Positions 8,614 through 19,459 are shown, counted from the first letter of the stretch. The stretch: DNA of 64,000 bases from Pseudomonadota bacterium (GCA_024228935.1 JAAESX010000158.1:1-64000); one strand, 5' to 3'. The notes: a model not told the origin generated them from the letters alone. Program-made: numbers and translations.

Positions 8614-10439
8614 TCGGCTCGGTCATCGACAAGTACGAGGTGCTCGCCAAGGTCGGTGAAGGCGGCATGGCGACCGTCTACCTGGCCAAGCACGTCACGC
8701 TCGGGCGCGAGGTGGCGATCAAGGTGCTCCACCCTCACCTGTCGGCGTCGACCCGGAACCGCCTCCGGTTCGCTCGCGAGGCGCGGGCCATCGAGCACCT
8801 GGACCACGAGAACATCCTCGAGATCTACGACTACTCGGGGACGGACGTCCAGGACTGCTACATCGTCACGGAGTTCGTGCGGGGTCGGACGCTCCACCAG
8901 CTCCTCCGCGAGCGCGGCCTGCTTCCGAGCGAGGTCGCGGCGATGATCGGCCTGAAGCTGTCGAGCGCCTTGTCGTACGCCCACAAGGCCGGGATCATCC
9001 ATCGGGATCTCAAGCCCGAGAACGTGATGCTCGCAGACGACGGGACCGTGAAGCTGATGGACTTCGGCATCGCGCGGTTCCTCGACGAGACGACCGTCAC
9101 CATGACCGGCGCCCTGGTCGGCAGCCCGGCGTACATGAGCCCCGAGCAAGCGCTGGAGCGTGCCGTCGAGGCGCGATCCGACCTCTTCTCGCTGGGGGCG
9201 CTGGTCTTCCACCTGGTCACGGGCCGGATGCCGTTCTCGGGCAGCAACCCCAGCATCGTGCTGCGGAACATCATCGAGGCGCGCCGCCCCGAGGTCCTCG
9301 AGCTCCAGCCCGCGGCGAGTGCACGCCTGGCAGACGTCCTCGAGCGGCTCCTCCAGACCAACCCCGAGGCCCGCTTCGAGAACGCGATGCAGGTCCGAGA
9401 TGCCTTCGCTGACGTGCTCGACGAGTCCGGCGTCGAGGTCGATGCCCCGCGCTGGAGCCTCGTCTCCTACCTGACCGACCCGGAGAGCTACGAGGAGAGC
9501 CTGCTCGAGCACCTGGACCACCACCTGCTCCAGAGCGGCCGGCGGTCGTTCGACGAGGGGGATCACCTTGGCGCCCAGCGCATGTTCAACCGGCTTCTCG
9601 CCCGCCGGCCAGAGCACGAGGAGGTCCTCGAGATCCTGGCGAGCCAGCAGTTCCCAGAGGTCATCGAGCGCCCGCAGGAGCCCGACCGAACGCCCGTCAC
9701 CATGGCGGCCTTGCTCCTGACCGGGGCCCTGGCTGGAGGGGCCTGGTATTTCTTCCGCCCGGCGCCTCCCCCGGAGCCCGTCCACGTCGAGGAGACCGTG
9801 TTGGTCGACGACCCGGTCGATCTGGCGGTGTCCGAGGTCGATGAGCCGTTGCTCGTCGAGGAGCCCATCGTCGTCGAGGAGCCGGTGAAGTCGGTTGGCT
9901 CGGTCCGGTCGGTGAAGACGCCCCCGACCCCGGTGGTGACGGACGTGGTGGCGGATGCGGAGCTCGCTCCCGAGCCGGTCGCGCCCGACCCCGGGACCCT
10001 GCGGGTGGAGATGAACCAGATCGGCTGGGGCGACCTGATGGTCGACGGCGAGGAGCTGGGTCAGGTATCGAACGCCGCCCCCGTCTCCCTCGAGCTGCCC
10101 GCCGGCGAGCACACGGTCATCGTCACGCAGGTCTACGCCTACGACTTCATCCAGACCGTCGAGCTCTCCGAGGGCGCCGAGACGATGGTGAAGGTCGTCC
10201 TGACGAAGAAGCCTCTGTGGCTCCAGTTCACGAACCACCTGGCCCCCGAGTGCGACGTGTTCCTGGACGGCGAGCCGCGAGGGACCATCGACTCGCTGCC
10301 GCCGAAGGTCGAGATCGAGGTGCCGAGGCGCAAGCAGAGCGTCGAGGTCGAGGTCCGCGTCGAGTGCGGCGAGGAGACCGAGTCGTGGACCGTCTCGGGC
10401 GGCGCGGGAACGACCGTGCGCATTCCGCCAGCCCCCTGA
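8610..10439 (+). CDS. Transmembrane Ser/Thr protein kinase with PEGA-like extracytoplasmic region
   Basis: 609 residues. A Hanks-type kinase domain fills residues 1-270 with the glycine loop GEGGMATVY, Lys38 in VAIK, HRDLKPEN at 131-138, DFG at 151-153 and GSPAYMSPEQ in the activation segment, so it should be active. Residues 362-382 form one membrane helix. A Pro/Glu/Val-rich linker follows, then two PEGA-type beta modules (about residues 465-600) with phrases such as LPAGEHTVIV. The linker repeats EEP(I/V) units. This is the PknB-like one-pass receptor layout common in Myxococcota. It starts with TTG overlapping the Nudix stop. Substrates are unknown; the adjacent PEP-synthase regulator and the lipoproteins downstream are candidates by position only. 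Confidence 0.93.
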   Translation: MIGSVIDKYEVLAKVGEGGMATVYLAKHVTLGREVAIKVLHPHLSASTRNRLRFAREARAIEHLDHENILEIYDYSGTDVQDCYIVTEFVRGRTLHQLLRERGLLPSEVAAMIGLKLSSALSYAHKAGIIHRDLKPENVMLADDGTVKLMDFGIARFLDETTVTMTGALVGSPAYMSPEQALERAVEARSDLFSLGALVFHLVTGRMPFSGSNPSIVLRNIIEARRPEVLELQPAASARLADVLERLLQTNPEARFENAMQVRDAFADVLDESGVEVDAPRWSLVSYLTDPESYEESLLEHLDHHLLQSGRRSFDEGDHLGAQRMFNRLLARRPEHEEVLEILASQQFPEVIERPQEPDRTPVTMAALLLTGALAGGAWYFFRPAPPPEPVHVEETVLVDDPVDLAVSEVDEPLLVEEPIVVEEPVKSVGSVRSVKTPPTPVVTDVVADAELAPEPVAPDPGTLRVEMNQIGWGDLMVDGEELGQVSNAAPVSLELPAGEHTVIVTQVYAYDFIQTVELSEGAETMVKVVLTKKPLWLQFTNHLAPECDVFLDGEPRGTIDSLPPKVEIEVPRRKQSVEVEVRVECGEETESWTVSGGAGTTVRIPPAP

Positions 10440-10482
10440 GCCCAGACCGGGTACGGTGCCCCGTCAAGGCACTACGACAGTG

Positions 10483-10920
10483 ATGTCACGAAAACCAGCG
10501 ACCGTGCGGCCCGGACGCAGCGATGATGCCCATGGGGTGGGGTTCTTCGGAATCTGGCCCGTGGCTTGCATCCTCGTTGGACTGACCGGCTGCTACTTCG
10601 GGCCGATCGAAGGCATCCCCTCGAACACGCCCCCTGAGATCGTGAGCTTCAACGTGGAACCCGACACCGTCCTGAGCATCGAGAACGACAGCCAGAAGGT
10701 CGTCGTGCATGCCACGGACGACGACGAGACCACGCTCCAAGCGCTCTGGTTCCTGTCCCGCGACGGGGAGATTCGCGATGCCCGAACGAGCTTCGATCCC
10801 TTCCGGACCGAGATCACGCTGTCCCGTGATCCGGACCTCGATGGCCAGCGCCTGGAGGTCATCGTGACCGACGGCTTCTTCCAGACCTCGGCGTCCTGGC
10901 AGCTGGAGGTGGTGCAATGA
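10483..10920 (+). CDS. Small lipoprotein, unknown function
   Basis: About 145 residues. A hydrophobic stretch, FFGIWPVACILVGL, ends in a lipobox LTGC, so the mature protein would be lipidated and have about 110 residues. The mature part holds one beta-rich, Ig-like module beginning NTPPEIVSFNVEPD and ending WQLEVV. The N-terminus ahead of the hydrophobic stretch is unusually long if the ATG at 10483 is used; GTG at about 10537 would give a compact signal peptide. Its stop overlaps the start of the next lipoprotein gene (ATGA), so the two form a pair downstream of the Ser/Thr kinase. Confidence 0.75.
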   Translation: MSRKPATVRPGRSDDAHGVGFFGIWPVACILVGLTGCYFGPIEGIPSNTPPEIVSFNVEPDTVLSIENDSQKVVVHATDDDETTLQALWFLSRDGEIRDARTSFDPFRTEITLSRDPDLDGQRLEVIVTDGFFQTSASWQLEVVQ

Positions 10921-12412
10921 CCCGCTCCTTGACCTCGTTCCTGATCCTCGGCGCCCTCGTCGGCTGCTCGGACTACGACCTGGGCGCAGAAGACGCCATG
11001 CTCGAGAGCGGCGGACAGGAGTTCGACGCCGACATCGACCTGCGCATCGACGTCTACCCGCCGGGCGTCCTCGGCGACGGATCTTCGCTGGACCTCCTCG
11101 GCCAGTCCTTCCGCGGCGTCGGCGCCTCGACCAACTGGGACGTCAGCCTGCCGCTGCAGGACGCCGTCCTGATCAACGGCGAGCTCTCCGGCTTCATCGT
11201 CAACGAGCACACGGCCGTGGGCGTCCCCGGCCACGTCGAGCGCGTCGAGGGTGTCTTCGAAGCGGTGGTCCCGGACACCATCATGGCTCGCTCGGTGGCG
11301 ACGGACGTCGACGGCGAGTTCCGGCTCGACGTGGTCCCCAGCGACCTGTACACGCTCGCCTGGGTCCCGGACGCGGAGTACGGCTTGCCGTTCCTCGTCA
11401 CGACCGCCGAGCAGCTCCTCGAGGACACCGACCTGTCCGTCGAGCTCGACGAAGGCCTGGCACTCTACGGCAACGTGACGTACTCGGACGAGGGCCTGCC
11501 CGCTCCGTTCGGCACCGTGGTCCAGGCGGTCGACGTTGCGTCGGGAATCGGTGGCCCGGTCGCCGAAATCGACGCATCCGGCGCGTACATGATCCGGCTC
11601 TACCCTGGCTCCTACGAGCTGAAGGTGTGGCACCCGGACAACCTGTTCTTCCCTACGCAGGCGCTCTCCGTCTCCGTCGGTGAGGCTGACGGTACGCGAC
11701 AGGACGTCCACTACGCGACGCTGAACACGCCCATCATCGTGAGCGAGGTCCGAGACGACGACGGCGCTCCCCGTCCCAGCGTGAGCATCCGGCTCCGCTC
11801 CACCGAGATCGCCGATACCCCGGACGCCTCACTGGTCGTCGAGACCGAGACCGGGCCGGCCTGTTCGCCGCTCGGCTGGTCCCGGGGACCTACGACATCG
11901 AGCTCATCCCCTCGTACGAAGCGGTGGTGGGCCCCACCGTCATCCGCGACGTGGTCATCGACGGCGACGCCGACCTGGGCGTGCTGACCGTCCCGAGCCG
12001 CCCCGTCGTCCAAGGCACGGTCATCGGCCCGAGCGGCTCACCCATCGGCGACACGCTCGTGCGCGCCGAGGAGAACTCGCTGTACGGATTCGTCTACGAG
12101 ACGACCACCAACGAGGATGGCCTGTTCGTCCTCCCGGTCGCCGATGTCGACATGACCTGGACGTTCGAGCCGCCCGCCGATGCGGAACTGGCCACCACAT
12201 TCGTCGACGCGGGTCCGTCGGACGTCCTCGTCGACGGCCGGGTCGAGATCGCTCACGGCGAGCGAATCACCGGCACGGTCACCTGGCGAGGCGAGCCCGT
12301 CCCGTACGCCGTCGTCGACGTTCGCGACGCGGAGGACCGCCTGTTCGCGACGGCCAGCTCGGACGCCGATGGCGTCTTCGAGGTCCGAGTCGACGTGACC
12401 GGAGGGCGCTGA
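10917..12412 (+). CDS. Lipoprotein with carboxypeptidase-regulatory-like repeats, frameshifted
   Basis: Reading from ATG 10917, a signal peptide with lipobox ALVGC is followed by tandem beta modules of the carboxypeptidase-regulatory-like type, each built around a D-x-x-G-x-F/Y...L-x-PG-x-Y pattern. At about 11853-11860, inside a run of Cs and Gs, the sense frame shifts. The original frame continues as nonsense to a stop at 11987. A frame one base over carries on with GLFAARLVPGTYDIELIPS and further modules to 12412. Restoring one base gives a continuous protein of about 498 residues. It is either a recent pseudogene or a base missing from the assembly; the second half keeps clean codon use, so the lesion is recent or artificial. 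Surface exposure is likely; function unknown. Confidence 0.8.
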
Positions 12413-12422
12413 CCCTCCGGTC
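12397..12422. terminator. Hairpin between convergent genes
   Basis: A perfect 10-bp stem (12397-12406 with 12413-12422) and a six-base loop containing the stop codon of the plus-strand lipoprotein gene. The minus-strand AK-rich gene ends at 12431, so the hairpin can serve both transcripts. There is no U-run on either side. Confidence 0.55.
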
Positions 12423-12430
12423 GACGTCAC

Positions 12431-13438
12431 TCAGGAGACGACGCTGCCCAGCAGCTCGATGCCCTTGACCTTCTTGCCGGTCGCGACAGCCTTCTCGGCG
12501 GCCTCGACGAGGTTCGAGGCCACCACGATGGCCGAGCTCGAGCCGAGCTGCACGCGGTAGGCGAGCGCCTGGTTCGCGGCCTTCTTGGCGCCCTTCTTCG
12601 AGCCCTTCTTCTTCTTGGCGTCCTTCTTCTTCGCCTTGGCCGGCGCGGCCTTCTTCGGAGCGGCCTTCTTCGGAGCGGCCTTGGGCGCCGCAGACGCAGC
12701 GGCCTTCGCCTCAGCAGCCTTGCGAGCCGCCGCGGGGACCCGACGCTTCCGCGAGGGCGCGATTCCGAGCCGGTTGCGGTAGTTCGTCACGGCGTTGGTC
12801 GAGACACCGGCCTTCTTGGCGACCACGCTGTCGGAGACGGTGCCGAGCATCGCCTCGAACGGCGCGATCTTGGACCGGCGCTTCTTCGGAGCCTTGACCG
12901 CGGGGGCCGTCGTTGCCGGCGTCTTCTTCTTCGGGCCGCGCTTGGTGGTGGCAGCGACACCCAGGCTCTTCCGGTAGCTGGCGACGGTCTGGTTCGACAC
13001 GCCCGCCAGGCTCGCGATCTCGCTGTCCGCGACCTTGCCGAGCTGGTCCTTGAACGGGGAGAGCTTCGCCAGGGTGGACTTGCGGAGTCCGCGCTTCGGG
13101 CCGGGGCGCTTGGCCTCAGCCTTCTTCGCGGCCTTGGGGGCAGCCTTCTTCGCGGTCACCTTCTTCGGCGCCGGAGCCTTCTTCGCGGGCTTCGCCTTCG
13201 GAGCGGCCTTGGCCTTCGGGGCCTTCGCCTTGGGAGCGGCCTTGGCCTTCGGGGCTGTGGTCTTGCGCGCAGCGCGGGGGCCACTGGGTGCCGGCGTGCG
13301 CTTGATCCCGTTCCGCTTCAGCGCGGTGTTGATCGCTCCGGGCGTCGCGCCGAACATCTCGGCCAACTCGCGGAGCGAGTACGCATCCTTCTTGGCGACC
13401 AGCTCCGGCCACCACTCCTTCTGCTCCAGCTTCCGCAT
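12431..13438 (-). CDS. Lys/Ala-rich nucleoid protein with helix-turn-helix modules
   Basis: 335 residues, very basic. Residues 20-45 form one helix-turn-helix (YSLRELAEMFGATPGAINTAL). Two further, mutually similar modules lie at about 127-161 and 191-225; each reads PF-x(3)-LG-x-V-(S/A)DS-x-(I/V)A-x(2)-AGVS and ends in YR-x-(S/R)LG(V/I). They are separated by AKAPKAK-type tracts (59-110, 165-190, 232-288) like histone H1 tails. A short folded C-terminus (290-335) ends ELLGSVVS. The layout suggests a protein that binds many DNA sites and compacts or bridges them. ATG 13438 has AGGAG about eight bases upstream. It is divergent from the TPR gene. I know of no characterised homologue with this exact arrangement. 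Confidence 0.82.
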   Translation of the reverse strand: MRKLEQKEWWPELVAKKDAYSLRELAEMFGATPGAINTALKRNGIKRTPAPSGPRAARKTTAPKAKAAPKAKAPKAKAAPKAKPAKKAPAPKKVTAKKAAPKAAKKAEAKRPGPKRGLRKSTLAKLSPFKDQLGKVADSEIASLAGVSNQTVASYRKSLGVAATTKRGPKKKTPATTAPAVKAPKKRRSKIAPFEAMLGTVSDSVVAKKAGVSTNAVTNYRNRLGIAPSRKRRVPAAARKAAEAKAAASAAPKAAPKKAAPKKAAPAKAKKKDAKKKKGSKKGAKKAANQALAYRVQLGSSSAIVVASNLVEAAEKAVATGKKVKGIELLGSVVS

Positions 13439-13500
13439 GGAATATCTCCTGGTGTTCCCCACCGGGCGCGAATTTAGCAGTCCGAACGTCTGTGCGCCAT

Positions 13501-13525
13501 GTGAGTTCTGTGTGTCATGACTCAC
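13501..13525. promoter_or_regulatory. Inverted repeat in a divergent promoter region
   Basis: GTGAGT at 13501-13506 is repeated inverted as ACTCAC at 13520-13525, 13 bases apart. It lies upstream of the AK-rich nucleoid gene and overlaps the first proposed start of the TPR gene, so it could be an operator. If so, the downstream start at 13562 would be favoured for the TPR gene. Only the repeat itself is seen; regulation is inferred. Confidence 0.3.
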
Positions 13526-14302
13526 GTTGACCGGCCTCGGGCCCACGGGTACGTTCCGGTCGTGCACGCCCTGCTCCTCCTGCTCCTCACCTCGCCCGTC
13601 CGTGCGCAGGATGCTCTCGAAGAGACCGCCGAGCTGACGGCCCCCGAACAGGCCCTCGAGCACGCGCTGGACGCGTACCTGCGCGGCGACCTCCGCGGCG
13701 CTCGGGACGTGCTGCTCCGGGTCGTGAACGATCCCGCTCTCGAGGACGAAGAGGTGCTGCAGAGCGCCCGCGCCTGGCTCGGAGAGATCTACTGGAACAT
13801 GGGCGACCGCGAGGCCGCGCGAAGCACGTTCCGGACCGTCCTCCTGTACGACCGCGACTACAGACTGGACCCGTTCCAGCACCCTCCCGACGTCGTCGCC
13901 TTCTATGACAGCGTCCGCGCCGAGATCGACGCCGCGTCCGCACCCGAGCCCCTCGCGCGCCGAGACCTGCCCGCCCCTTCGGCCTACCTCTGGCCGGGAG
14001 GCGTCCAACTGCACAACGACAAGCCTCTCGCCGCCGCGCTCACGACGGTGGGCGTCGCCGCCTCGGCCGGTGGCGTCGCCGGACTCCGGGTCTTCCTCGT
14101 GCGCCAGGACCAGGACCCCAACACCTACGGGATCCAGGTCCCGGAGGCGAGGGCGGAGAGCCTCTCGCAGGTGCGCGCCGGACAGTGGGCCATCGCGGCT
14201 GCAGGGATGGGCCTGTGGCTGGGAACCAGCGTCGGCGGCACCGTTGTCGCTGCGCGCCCGACCCTGACGGCCGTGGGCCCCGGAATGGTCGTCCGGTTCT
14301 GA
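13517..14302 (+). CDS. Exported TPR-like protein
   Basis: 261 residues from ATG 13517. GTG 13562 would give a cleaner signal peptide, VHALLLLLLTSPVRA followed by QD. Residues 40-125 contain tetratricopeptide-like helices (ALDAYLRGDLRGARDVLL, then WNMGDREAARSTFRTVLL), followed by the phrase HPPDVVAFYDSVRAEI seen in Myxococcota TPR lipoproteins. The last 120 residues include Gly/Ala-rich hydrophobic stretches (AALTTVGVAASAGGVAG, then WAIAAAGMGLWLGTSVGG) that probably insert in a membrane. It likely acts at the envelope as a scaffold. It lies 42 nt upstream of the FHA-sigma54 activator and could be co-transcribed with it. Confidence 0.72.
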   Translation: MTHVDRPRAHGYVPVVHALLLLLLTSPVRAQDALEETAELTAPEQALEHALDAYLRGDLRGARDVLLRVVNDPALEDEEVLQSARAWLGEIYWNMGDREAARSTFRTVLLYDRDYRLDPFQHPPDVVAFYDSVRAEIDAASAPEPLARRDLPAPSAYLWPGGVQLHNDKPLAAALTTVGVAASAGGVAGLRVFLVRQDQDPNTYGIQVPEARAESLSQVRAGQWAIAAAGMGLWLGTSVGGTVVAARPTLTAVGPGMVVRF

Positions 14303-14344
14303 CGTCGGTTGCCGGGACGCCTGCGCGTTACCCTCCGGACACCC

Positions 14345-16120
<1,776 letters not shown>

Positions 16121-16129
16121 GGAGGTCGT

Positions 16130-16726
16130 GTGGTCACCATCGGACTCACCGGCGGCATCGCCTGCGGGAAGAGCACCGTCGCCGGAATCCTGCGCGACGA
16201 GCTGAACCTGCCAGTCATCGACGCGGACCAGGTCAGCCGCAACATCACGGCGCGAGGAACACCAGGCCTGGCCTGGATCATCGACGCGTTCGGCGACGAC
16301 GTCCTCACGCCCGACGGCTCACTCGACCGTGCGGCACTCGGCGCCATGGTGCGGGCCGATCCCCACCGTCGAAAGCAGCTCGAGGCGATCACGCACCCGC
16401 TCATCCGCGAGGAGATCGAAGGACGTCTGACCGCGCTGGAGGCCGCCGGAGCCGCTGTCGCGGTCGTCGAGGCCGCCCTGATGATCGAGGCGGGGACCTC
16501 GTCACACTACGACCAGATCGTGGTGGTCTCGGCGTCGCCGGAGATCCAGAAGATGCGGCTGATGGACCGCAACGGCTGGAGCGGCCAGGTCGCGGACCAG
16601 TGGATCGCGAACCAGATGTCCGCCGAACAGAAGGAGTCGTACGCCACGGTGGTCGTACGAAACGACTGGGACCTGGCCGCGCTACGGAAGGCCGTCCTCA
16701 CGGCTTGGGGCCAGCTCGAGTTCTGA
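16130..16726 (+). CDS. coaE: Dephospho-CoA kinase
   Basis: 198 residues, normal length. It catalyses the last step of coenzyme A synthesis, phosphorylating the 3'-hydroxyl of dephospho-CoA with ATP. P-loop GLTGGIACGKST at 4-15; the DADQVSRNI and HPLIREEI segments are family signatures. GTG start at 16130 with GGAGG just before it. It follows the FHA-sigma54 activator by nine bases. The last 45 bases overlap, tail to tail, the 3' end of the minus-strand TMTC-like gene. Confidence 0.95.
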   Translation: MVTIGLTGGIACGKSTVAGILRDELNLPVIDADQVSRNITARGTPGLAWIIDAFGDDVLTPDGSLDRAALGAMVRADPHRRKQLEAITHPLIREEIEGRLTALEAAGAAVAVVEAALMIEAGTSSHYDQIVVVSASPEIQKMRLMDRNGWSGQVADQWIANQMSAEQKESYATVVVRNDWDLAALRKAVLTAWGQLEF

Positions 16727-18253
16727 GCGCGCCGCGTTCGCGCAGAACGGCCCTTCGTCTGGGCTCAGCTCGCAGGCCTGACCGAACGCGGCAACCCGAT
16801 CCGGGCCCGGTCCGAGCTCGATGGCCCAGGCATTCCACACACTCGGGTCGTCGGATGCGACCTCGACGGCCCGCGAACACACGTCGGGGAGCTGCCAGAC
16901 ACACGCGGTGACCAGGGTCCACGCGCTGGGCTCTCCTTCGAGCGCGACCGCCAGATCCGCCGTCGGGTCCCCCGCCGTCAGGACCCGCGCGAAGGCGCGC
17001 ACTTCATGCACCTCGCCGCGTCGACGCGCGTCCGGGAACGTCACCTCGTGCAGCAGCGCGATGGCCCGCTCTGGCTGCTCGGGGGCGATGGTCCGAGCCA
17101 GGTTGAGGCGGATGGCCGGGTCCCGCGGCATGCGGGCATGTGTGGTCTCCCAGAGGGTCTCCTCGTCGGTCCAGTCCCCGATGCGCAGCTGCCCCAGGCC
17201 TGCGAGGAGCAGGATCGTGGGGCCCGCGATCCACAGCGAAAGCGAGCCCAGGCGAGGCGCGGCGATGAGCACCACCCCGATGAGTGGCAGCAGGACCAGG
17301 CCATCACCGAACCGCGGTTCTCCCTGGAGAAGGCCCGCCACCATCAGCAGCGGCCCGAGCACGAAGACGCCGCCGGCGCGGGCGAGCCCTCGCGTCCGGG
17401 TCAGCCCCAGGACCAACGTGCCGACCCCCAGCCAGCCGACCACCGCGAGCGCTCCACTCGCCGACGGCACCTGGGCCGCGGGGCTGCCTCCCCAGGGGAA
17501 GACCACGCGCGAGAGAAGGTGCAGGGCGCGCTCCCCCGCTCCGAGCGCGGACGCCAGTGTCGGCCCGGCGGACTCGGGCTCCAGGCTCGCGAACACCGCG
17601 ACACGCAGCACGAGGTAGAGCGCGACTCCAGCGGCCAGCGCCTTCCACCTGGGCTCCCTCCGATCCCACACGAGCGATGCTACGGGCAGGAGAACCGCCG
17701 GCTCCTTCGCGCCGCAAGCCAGGAATGCGAGCACGAACCCCAAAGCGGGACGCGACCGCAGTGCGAACAGGGCCAGTGCGGCGCAGACGAGGTCCGTGCG
17801 GCTGGCGATGTTGACGACCGGCTCGACCAGGAGCGGATGGGCGATGAAGAGCCCGGCGGCGACAAGCCCGGCCCGCTCTCCGTGGTGGTCCCGGACGAGC
17901 AGGAACAGCGCGAAGCCGGCGAGCCAGGCGAACACCAGGTTCCCCATGTGGAAGCCGGCCGGTCCAGCGCCGAAGAGCGCGCGCTCGACGTAGTACGACA
18001 GCGTGACCGTGGGCCGCCAGTAGGGCGAGACCCGCGTCTCGCTGAAGTGGAACAGATCGCGGGAGAGTGCCCGGGGCAGCGTGCCCAGGTCGCCGAGCGC
18101 CGCGTTCCCTTCGACGAGGACGCGGTCGTCGTAGACGAACTCGAAGCCCACGGCGCGGCCGTAGAGCAGCGCGACCATGGCCAGCAGCGCGACGGCCACG
18201 AGGGCCGTCCGCCGGAGCTCAGTAGACGAGGATCGACTCCACGGGCTTCCCAC
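16682..18253 (-). CDS. TMTC/DUF1736-like membrane protein with TPR-like tail
   Basis: About 523 residues. After a first membrane helix comes FEFVYDDRVLVEGNAAL, then YWRPTVTLSYYVERALFG and GFHMGNLVFAWLAG. This acidic first loop and its order match the TMTC/PMT-type O-glycosyltransferase fold. Around ten hydrophobic helices follow. The C-terminal 150 residues are soluble, helical and TPR-like (RLNLARTIAPEQPERAIALL), with several Cys residues. It may transfer sugars from a lipid donor to exported proteins. The start is uncertain: GTG 18253 overlaps the end of apt by 35 bases, while GTG 18199 would avoid this but shorten the first helix. Confidence 0.72.
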   Translation of the reverse strand: MGSPWSRSSSTELRRTALVAVALLAMVALLYGRAVGFEFVYDDRVLVEGNAALGDLGTLPRALSRDLFHFSETRVSPYWRPTVTLSYYVERALFGAGPAGFHMGNLVFAWLAGFALFLLVRDHHGERAGLVAAGLFIAHPLLVEPVVNIASRTDLVCAALALFALRSRPALGFVLAFLACGAKEPAVLLPVASLVWDRREPRWKALAAGVALYLVLRVAVFASLEPESAGPTLASALGAGERALHLLSRVVFPWGGSPAAQVPSASGALAVVGWLGVGTLVLGLTRTRGLARAGGVFVLGPLLMVAGLLQGEPRFGDGLVLLPLIGVVLIAAPRLGSLSLWIAGPTILLLAGLGQLRIGDWTDEETLWETTHARMPRDPAIRLNLARTIAPEQPERAIALLHEVTFPDARRRGEVHEVRAFARVLTAGDPTADLAVALEGEPSAWTLVTACVWQLPDVCSRAVEVASDDPSVWNAWAIELGPGPDRVAAFGQACELSPDEGPFCANAARSELELAPSREDGLP

Positions 18254-18743
18254 CGAGCACGGACTGTCCGTTCAGGAACCCGAGCTCGATGACGAAGGCG
18301 TACGCGGCGACCTCGCCGCCGAGCTTCTCGATGAGCTGGCCGGTGGCGTTGGCGGTACCACCGGTCGCCAGCAGGTCGTCCACGACGAGCACGCGATCGC
18401 CAGCCTTGAAGCTGTCGACGTGCATCTCGAGGCGGTTGGTGCCGTATTCGAGGGCGTACTCGACGCCGACCGAGTCGTACGGGAGCTTGCCGGGCTTGCG
18501 CGCGAGCACGAACGGAACGCCCAGGCTGAGGGCGAGCGGCGTCCCGAACAAGAAGCCGCGAGACTCCATGCCCACGACGCTGTCCACATGGCCGGCGAAG
18601 CGCTCGGCGAAGTGGTCGATGACACGCTGGAACAACGCGGGATCGTGCAGGATCGGCGTGATGTCCTTGAACAGGATTCCGGGCTTCGGAAAGTCCGGGA
18701 TGTCGCGAATCGATGCGGTCAGGTCAGCGACGAGATCGGCCAC
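18219..18743 (-). CDS. apt: Adenine phosphoribosyltransferase
   Basis: 174 residues, the normal APRT length. It salvages adenine to AMP using PRPP in the cytoplasm. The PRPP-binding motif VLVVDDLLATGGT lies in the C-terminal half, and the N-terminal FPKPGILFKDITP loop is typical of the family. GTG start at 18743, with GGAGG about ten bases upstream. The TMTC-like gene appears to be translated from within its 3' end. Confidence 0.96.
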   Translation of the reverse strand: MADLVADLTASIRDIPDFPKPGILFKDITPILHDPALFQRVIDHFAERFAGHVDSVVGMESRGFLFGTPLALSLGVPFVLARKPGKLPYDSVGVEYALEYGTNRLEMHVDSFKAGDRVLVVDDLLATGGTANATGQLIEKLGGEVAAYAFVIELGFLNGQSVLGGKPVESILVY

Positions 18744-18799
18744 TTGAGGATGCCTCCATGCAGGGGTTGACGATAACCCGCGAGGGTTGGAGGCCCCCG

Positions 18800-19459
18800 A
18801 TGACGCAGGTCGAGCAATCCGAGCACGCGCTCTCGAAGGAACTGACGGACTTCGTCGAGTCGCTGAACGGCGAGGACTCGACCATGGGGGCCCTCGTCGA
18901 CACCGTCGGCGACCGGGGCTTCGGCCTGCTGCTGCTGATCCTCGCCCTGCCCGCGGCCCTGCCGATCCCCGCCCCAGGCTACGCGACGCCGTTCGGCCTG
19001 ATGATGATCGGCCTCGGCTGGCAGCTCGCCATGGGCCGGGAGACGCCGTGGTTCCCGGAGAACGTGCGGAAGCGCACCCTTTCGTTCAAGGGCATCTCGT
19101 TCTCGGTCCGGAACGGCAAGTGGCCGCTGAAGGCCGTCGAGGTGCTGGTCCGCCCGCGCCTGTCCGGGCTCGCTCGGAACCGGACCTTCCTGCGTCTGGT
19201 GGCCGTCACGATCATGTTGATGGCGGCAAGCATGTCGATCCCGCTGCCGCTCACGAACACGGCGCCGAGCTTCGTCATCTTCATCCTGGCCGCCGGCATC
19301 CTCGAGGAGGACGGCCTGCTCCTGATCTTCGGCATGCTCCTGGCGCCGATCGCCATCGGGATCGCGGGCCTCGCGCTCTACACCGCCATCACGCTCGGGC
19401 CCGAGGCCGTCGAGGAGACGGTCAAGCCGATGGTGAAGGGCTGGCTCGGACTCAGCTGA
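18800..19459 (+). CDS. ExoD-like exopolysaccharide-synthesis membrane protein
   Basis: 219 residues with the ExoD family pattern: a cytoplasmic N-terminal segment, then GDRGFGLLLLILALPAALPIPAPG, the conserved run leading to the first membrane pair. More helices follow, including TNTAPSFVIFILAAGILEEDG and the final FGMLLAPIAIGIAGLALYTAI. ExoD members affect exopolysaccharide production and alkali tolerance; the biochemical role is not known. ATG 18800 has GGAGG six bases before it; an upstream in-frame ATG (18758) is less well placed. It overlaps the convergent surE by eight bases. Confidence 0.85.
   Translation: MTQVEQSEHALSKELTDFVESLNGEDSTMGALVDTVGDRGFGLLLLILALPAALPIPAPGYATPFGLMMIGLGWQLAMGRETPWFPENVRKRTLSFKGISFSVRNGKWPLKAVEVLVRPRLSGLARNRTFLRLVAVTIMLMAASMSIPLPLTNTAPSFVIFILAAGILEEDGLLLIFGMLLAPIAIGIAGLALYTAITLGPEAVEETVKPMVKGWLGLS

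Noticed and set aside
12585..13300. Repetitive sequence that could be taken for a satellite or CRISPR-like array
   Set aside because: The repeats are in-frame codons for Lys, Ala and Pro in the AK-rich protein, with irregular lengths and no spacer structure.
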